From Acidimicrobiaceae bacterium (GTDB lineage: Bacteria; Actinomycetota; Acidimicrobiia; Acidimicrobiales; RAAP-2), in assembly GCA_013044265.1 (NCBI GenBank), contig JABEUQ010000039.1, positions 1 to 55,177 on the forward strand: 55,177 nt of DNA, written 5' to 3'. This document shows positions 51,798 to 55,177 of the stretch, one piece after another. The notes under the pieces were generated by a model. The model made no database searches and was not told the origin of the DNA. It saw only the letters and a list, made by a program, of their open reading frames with translations. Positions within the stretch are counted from its first letter, which is position 1, and every line of letters starts with the position of its first letter. The translations under genes and the position numbers were made by a program.

Positions 51798-53498
51798 ATG
51801 ACCTCCCCCACGGAGGAGTTCCGACGTTCTCGTGACTTTCTCCTGTCGACTCGTACGGACTACGCCACGGCGTATCAGCAGTTCGAGTGGCCTCGACTCG
51901 AGCACTTCAACTTCGCCCTTGATTGGTTCGACGCCGTGCTCGCCGTCGAGCAGGGCGATCAAGCAGGGCTGCGTATCATCGAAGACGACGGTACCGACAA
52001 CTCCTATTCGTTCGCTGAGTTGTCGCGGCGCTCGAATCAGGTCGCCAATTGGTTGCGTTCACTGGGCGTCATCCGTGGCACTCGTGTACTCGTGGTGCTC
52101 GGCAATCAAGTGGAACTCTGGGAGACCACGCTCGCTGTCATGAAGCTAGGCGCGGTCCTCATCCCCGCCACTACCTTGTTGACTCCTGCGGATATGGCGG
52201 ACCGGGTGGCCCGCGCCAACGCCGGGGCGGTCATTATTCGCCCCGAACTGGCCCCGCGATTCGACGATGTGTCGGGTTCGTACGTGCGCATCGTGACTGG
52301 GACGGCCGTTCCAGGCTGGCTCAGTTACGCCGACAGTTCTTCGAGTGCTGAGACCTTCCACCCGGATGCTCCCACGCTGGGTGATGATCCCCTGCTCATC
52401 TACTTCACGTCGGGCACCACCGCTCTACCTAAGCTCGTGGAACATACGCACACGAGTTATCCGGTCGGGCACCTGAGCACCATGTACTGGATTGGCCTGC
52501 AGCCCGGCGACGTGCATCTCAACGTGTCAAGTCCCGGTTGGGCTAAACACGCGTGGTCGTGCGTGTTCGCGCCGTGGATCGCGGGAGCGACTACCTGCCT
52601 GTTCAACTACCAGCGCTTCGACGCGCGCGCCATGCTCGACGTCTTGCGCGACGCGAAGGTCACGACGTTCTGTGCTCCTCCAACGGTATGGCGCATGCTA
52701 ATTCAACAGGACATGTCGGCTTGGACGACATCGTTGCGCGAATTGGTGGGAGCCGGCGAGCCACTGAACGCCGAGGTCATCGATCGTGTCCGCGATGCTT
52801 GGGGACTCACAATCCGCGATGGTTTCGGCCAGACTGAAACGACGGTCCAAGTGGGTAACTCACCGGGCCAAAAGGTGATTGCGGGATCGATGGGTCGGCC
52901 GATCCCGGGCTACCGAATCGACTTGGTCGACCCCGGAAGTGACGCAGTCGAGAGCGAGGGTGAGATATGCGTGCGTTGCGAGCCCGAGAAGCCTGTCGGT
53001 GTCATGGCGGGTTACCGCACCGCGAATGGCCCCGACGTCGAGCGCAATGAGTTGGCCTTCGCCGGGGGGCGCTATCACACCGGTGACCTGGCCCGTCGTG
53101 ACGCAGAGGGTTACATCACGTACGTTGGTCGGACTGACGATGTCTTTAAATCGAGTGACTATCGCATTAGCCCATTCGAGCTCGAGAGTGTGCTCATAGA
53201 ACATCCGGCCGTCGCCGAGGCGGCGGTCGTGCCGGCGTCTGACGAACTGCGACTCGCGATCCCCAAGGCGTACATCACCCTCGTTGCGGGGCAGACTCCG
53301 TCGAAGGAGTTGGCTGGAGACATCTTGCGCCATTGTCGTGAGCGGCTCGCTGGATACAAGCGTGTTCGCCGACTGGAGTTTGGAGATTTGCCCAAGACCA
53401 TCAGTGGCAAGATTCGTCGCGTCGAACTTCGTGGTGCTGAGAACACGAAGTCGCTGACGCGCAACCCTATGGAGTATCGAGAAGAGGATTTCGAATAA
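51798..53498 (+). CDS. Acyl-CoA synthetase (AMP-forming, medium-chain/acetyl-type)
   Basis: 566 residues of the ANL superfamily. It activates a carboxylic acid to acyl-AMP and acyl-CoA. P-loop YFTSGTTALPKLVEH differs from the usual TSGTTGxPK by an Ala in place of Gly. Other motifs: DGFGQTET (A5), YHTGD (A7), GRTDDVFKSSDYRISPFELE-type hinge (A8), and catalytic Lys in PKTISGKIRR (A10). N-terminal sequence FNFALDWFDAVLA and the EHTH segment match ACSM-like medium-chain enzymes. ATG 51798 has a GGGAGGCGA site. Ends with a strong hairpin. Neighbourhood gives no clear acid substrate. Confidence 0.9.
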   Translation: MTSPTEEFRRSRDFLLSTRTDYATAYQQFEWPRLEHFNFALDWFDAVLAVEQGDQAGLRIIEDDGTDNSYSFAELSRRSNQVANWLRSLGVIRGTRVLVVLGNQVELWETTLAVMKLGAVLIPATTLLTPADMADRVARANAGAVIIRPELAPRFDDVSGSYVRIVTGTAVPGWLSYADSSSSAETFHPDAPTLGDDPLLIYFTSGTTALPKLVEHTHTSYPVGHLSTMYWIGLQPGDVHLNVSSPGWAKHAWSCVFAPWIAGATTCLFNYQRFDARAMLDVLRDAKVTTFCAPPTVWRMLIQQDMSAWTTSLRELVGAGEPLNAEVIDRVRDAWGLTIRDGFGQTETTVQVGNSPGQKVIAGSMGRPIPGYRIDLVDPGSDAVESEGEICVRCEPEKPVGVMAGYRTANGPDVERNELAFAGGRYHTGDLARRDAEGYITYVGRTDDVFKSSDYRISPFELESVLIEHPAVAEAAVVPASDELRLAIPKAYITLVAGQTPSKELAGDILRHCRERLAGYKRVRRLEFGDLPKTISGKIRRVELRGAENTKSLTRNPMEYREEDFE

Positions 53499-53519
53499 CC
53501 CAGTGTTGCGACACGCAAT

Positions 53520-53550
53520 TCCGAGTCGGATTGAATGAATCCGACTCGGA
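53520..53550 (+). terminator. Hairpin after the acyl-CoA synthetase
   Basis: 13-bp perfect stem (TCCGAGTCGGATT against its complement at 53538-53550) with a 5-nt loop GAATG. It is 21 bp after the stop codon and followed by GCCGTGTTGATTT, so it has only a weak U tract. Confidence 0.65.
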
Positions 53551-54420
53551 GCCGTGTTGATTTGAACAACTGGTTGTCATTTCGGACGAGCGCACGGGTG
53601 CTATGTCGGAGGCAACAGACCACGGCGACTTCGGCGCTTGACGCGGCTATCGACATGGACACCGTCGCCGAAAGGCTCGACCAACGGGGGCTCGAAGGGG
53701 CCATCGTTACGGCCCGGGTCTCGATCAGGGAACCTTGAAATTCGCGCCAGCGCGTCCGGACGCTTTCGTTGCAAACGGTGTGGACTGGTCGGGGAATCGT
53801 GTGGTTGCGCCGCCGTTCGCTGGAATACTTTCGAATTTGCTTCGTATGACTACGTGATTGACCTCCTAGCCTCGGGTGTGTTGTTTCCAGCGTCGTTCAA
53901 GTCCCTGGTTTCGATGAACTCAGAATTGAAGTACGAGTCGAGGGTCAACTCGCTGAAATGGCAATGACGAAGGCCGCTCGTGCGACTCGCCTCTGCATCG
54001 GGCCCGAGAGGGGACAGGGGTAATTGTTCGGTGCAACATCGTTCCCTGTTACATCGGGAACATTCGGCGCGCGGGTTCATATCTGGCGGCGAAGTGCCAA
54101 TAATCTCCGACTGGCCGTTCAATTGGTGAATAGCGTCAACCTGCCCAAATCGACTCGAACCAGCGTTCCTAGAACACCACACCGAGCATCACTTTCTGGA
54201 GGCGACACCAGTGCTACTACATCCAGAGGTCCACCGCCTGACTACCTTCCTTCACCACCTGTCAGTGACCAGCGCACCAAGTCGAGGGATTACACGCCCG
54301 TATTCAATGGTCACTCTGGCAAGAAATTGCGGGCCCGCAAGCACAACGCCGAGGATGCGTTGGCAATATTTTAAAATTGAGGAGCCGAACTCCCGGTATG
54401 CATCGGAGTGACACGAGCAA
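53551..54420. other. Non-coding or unsupported region
   Basis: About 870 bp with only short, chance-like frames. One frame (53638-53967) contains RFRCKRCGLVGESCGC, resembling a zinc ribbon, but it lacks a ribosome site and no homologous fold is visible. I do not call a gene. Confidence 0.4.
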
Positions 54421-54452
54421 GTCGGGCGCCCTCCGCAAGAAGGACGCCCGAC
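54421..54452 (-). terminator. Hairpin at the end of the collagen-like gene
   Basis: GTCGGGCG (54421-54428) pairs with CGCCCGAC (54445-54452), with a partial inner extension. On the minus strand it lies 60 bp beyond the stop codon and is followed by TTGCTC. It is a plausible factor-independent terminator with a weak U tract. Confidence 0.5.
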
Positions 54453-54511
54453 TTATGAACGAACTATCACTCGTTCGTATTAGTACGGAATGCAACCCGT
54501 GGCAGTTTCGC

Positions 54512-55177
54512 TCAGCCCGATATGTTGCCAATGGCGGCGTTGGCCGTACCGTTCGCCATCGTCTCCGTGAACGATCCGTTCGACGGGGTGTGGTAGTAGA
54601 ACTGATAGGCCTGTTCCACGGGGCCAGAGCCGCCCGTGAATACCGAATTGAAGAACTGGGTGTTGTGGCATCCGGAGTTAAGACCCGTACCCGTAGCGGG
54701 GCACGTAGCAAAGGGACTGAAGACGCTATTAGCTGACACTAAGTACGTGTCGTACGCCTCAAACGTCCCGGTTACCGAAGTCGCAAAAAGAACTGGTGCA
54801 CTGGCACAATTTGTGGTGTTCGGTTGCGGATATCCCACAGTCGTGGCGAACGTTCCGTGGAAAACGTTCGTCACCAGGAAAGTGCCGTTCACTTGGGGAT
54901 TGACCACGTAGTAGTGCGTGTAGGTGTCAGTCGCCCATCCAGATCCAGCGCACGCGCTGGTGTCGGTCGTTACGGCCGTGTAAGGTCCGTAGACGAACGG
55001 TGAATATCCGTCGGTTCCGGCTACTCCCTGAGCCCCCGGTACTCCTTGAGCGCCTTGAGCTCCTGGTACTCCCTGAACTCCCGGTACTCCCGGTACACCG
55101 GCTACTCCCTGAACTCCCGGGACTCCCTGCGCTCCCGGTACACCTTGTGCTCCTTGTGCTCCTTGTGCTCCTTGTGC
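54512..55177 (-). CDS. Collagen-like surface protein (C-terminal part)
   Basis: At least 222 residues, continuing beyond the right edge, so the N-terminus and any signal are missing. The N-terminal part seen is Gly-X-Y repeats (AQG, VPG, VQG, VAG), at least 19 triplets. The next part begins TDGYSPFVYGPYTAVTTDTS and continues as a Thr/Asn/Ser-rich, beta-looking region with four Cys (including ASACAGS-type and ATCPATGTG). It ends NAAIGNISG. This resembles actinobacterial exported collagen-like adhesins or spore/envelope proteins. Function unknown; the C-terminal domain has no recognisable enzymatic motif. Confidence 0.78.
   Translation of the reverse strand, partial: AQGAQGAQGAQGVPGAQGVPGVQGVAGVPGVPGVQGVPGAQGAQGVPGAQGVAGTDGYSPFVYGPYTAVTTDTSACAGSGWATDTYTHYYVVNPQVNGTFLVTNVFHGTFATTVGYPQPNTTNCASAPVLFATSVTGTFEAYDTYLVSANSVFSPFATCPATGTGLNSGCHNTQFFNSVFTGGSGPVEQAYQFYYHTPSNGSFTETMANGTANAAIGNISG
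55007..55177 (-). repeat. Gly-X-Y collagen repeat tract
   Basis: 19 consecutive triplets ending in Gly reach the window edge, dominated by AQG, VPG and VQG. At the DNA level the 9-bp unit GCACAAGGA is repeated four times at the edge. Such tracts change length by slippage, so the repeat count is likely to be strain-variable, and assemblies often break here. Confidence 0.85.

Noticed and set aside
53638..53967. Zinc-ribbon-like 109-residue frame
   Set aside because: One CxxC and one CxC in a frame with no start signal and Arg/Ser-rich ends; not enough to support a gene.

Overview
The window looks like chromosomal DNA of a high-GC actinobacterium, most likely in or near the Acidimicrobiia. This is inferred from protein style rather than from a marker gene: there are Thr/Ala-rich secreted linkers, a DUF2236 oxygenase, a neocarzinostatin-like domain, an actinobacterial EttA and many GTG starts with AAGGAG-type ribosome sites. 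I found no rRNA, tRNA, CRISPR array, transposase, integrase or replication origin.

Layout. Positions 1-10,000 hold the start of a BMP-family binding protein, a DHA2-type exporter, EttA, a tryptophan 2,3-dioxygenase/kynureninase pair, PurU, a second exporter coupled to a 3-hydroxyacyl-CoA dehydrogenase, and inorganic pyrophosphatase. Positions 10,073-10,555 carry no protein gene but contain a compact inverted-repeat structure that reads as a three-way-junction RNA. Positions 11,453-14,283 encode a flavin electron-transfer module: ApbE, an exported FMN-binding protein on a Thr-rich linker, and a ferric-reductase-like membrane flavoprotein. Positions 14,923-24,718 form a lipid-modification island: two cyclopropane-synthase-family methyltransferases, a DUF2236 oxygenase, an SDR and SRPBCC pair, an FAD amine-oxidase-like protein, DUF1365 and a YfhO-like membrane protein.

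Positions 25,911-39,016 are an L-rhamnose regulon: ABC transporter RhaS/T/P/Q, mutarotase RhaM, isomerase RhaI, kinase RhaB and the bifunctional aldolase/dehydrogenase RhaEW. It also includes a LacI-family regulator and an arabinose/fucose-isomerase-family protein. Three copies of one 14-bp operator mark the regulon. Two of them sit in near-identical sigma70-type promoters that face away from each other on either side of the regulator gene. RhaEW should yield L-lactate and dihydroxyacetone phosphate, and a lactate-oxidation operon (LutA plus a LutB-LutC fusion) lies 1.1 kb beyond the rhamnose genes on the opposite strand.

The right third holds a DHA2 exporter, a secreted FN3/neocarzinostatin-like protein, a zinc alcohol dehydrogenase divergent from a MarR regulator and an MFS transporter, a CDF-like membrane protein, an acyl-CoA synthetase, and the 3' part of a collagen-like surface protein cut by the window end. 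Two stretches of about 1 kb (50,605-51,797 and 53,551-54,420) have no gene I can support. Functions are assigned by reading motifs in the translated sequence; no database search was run.
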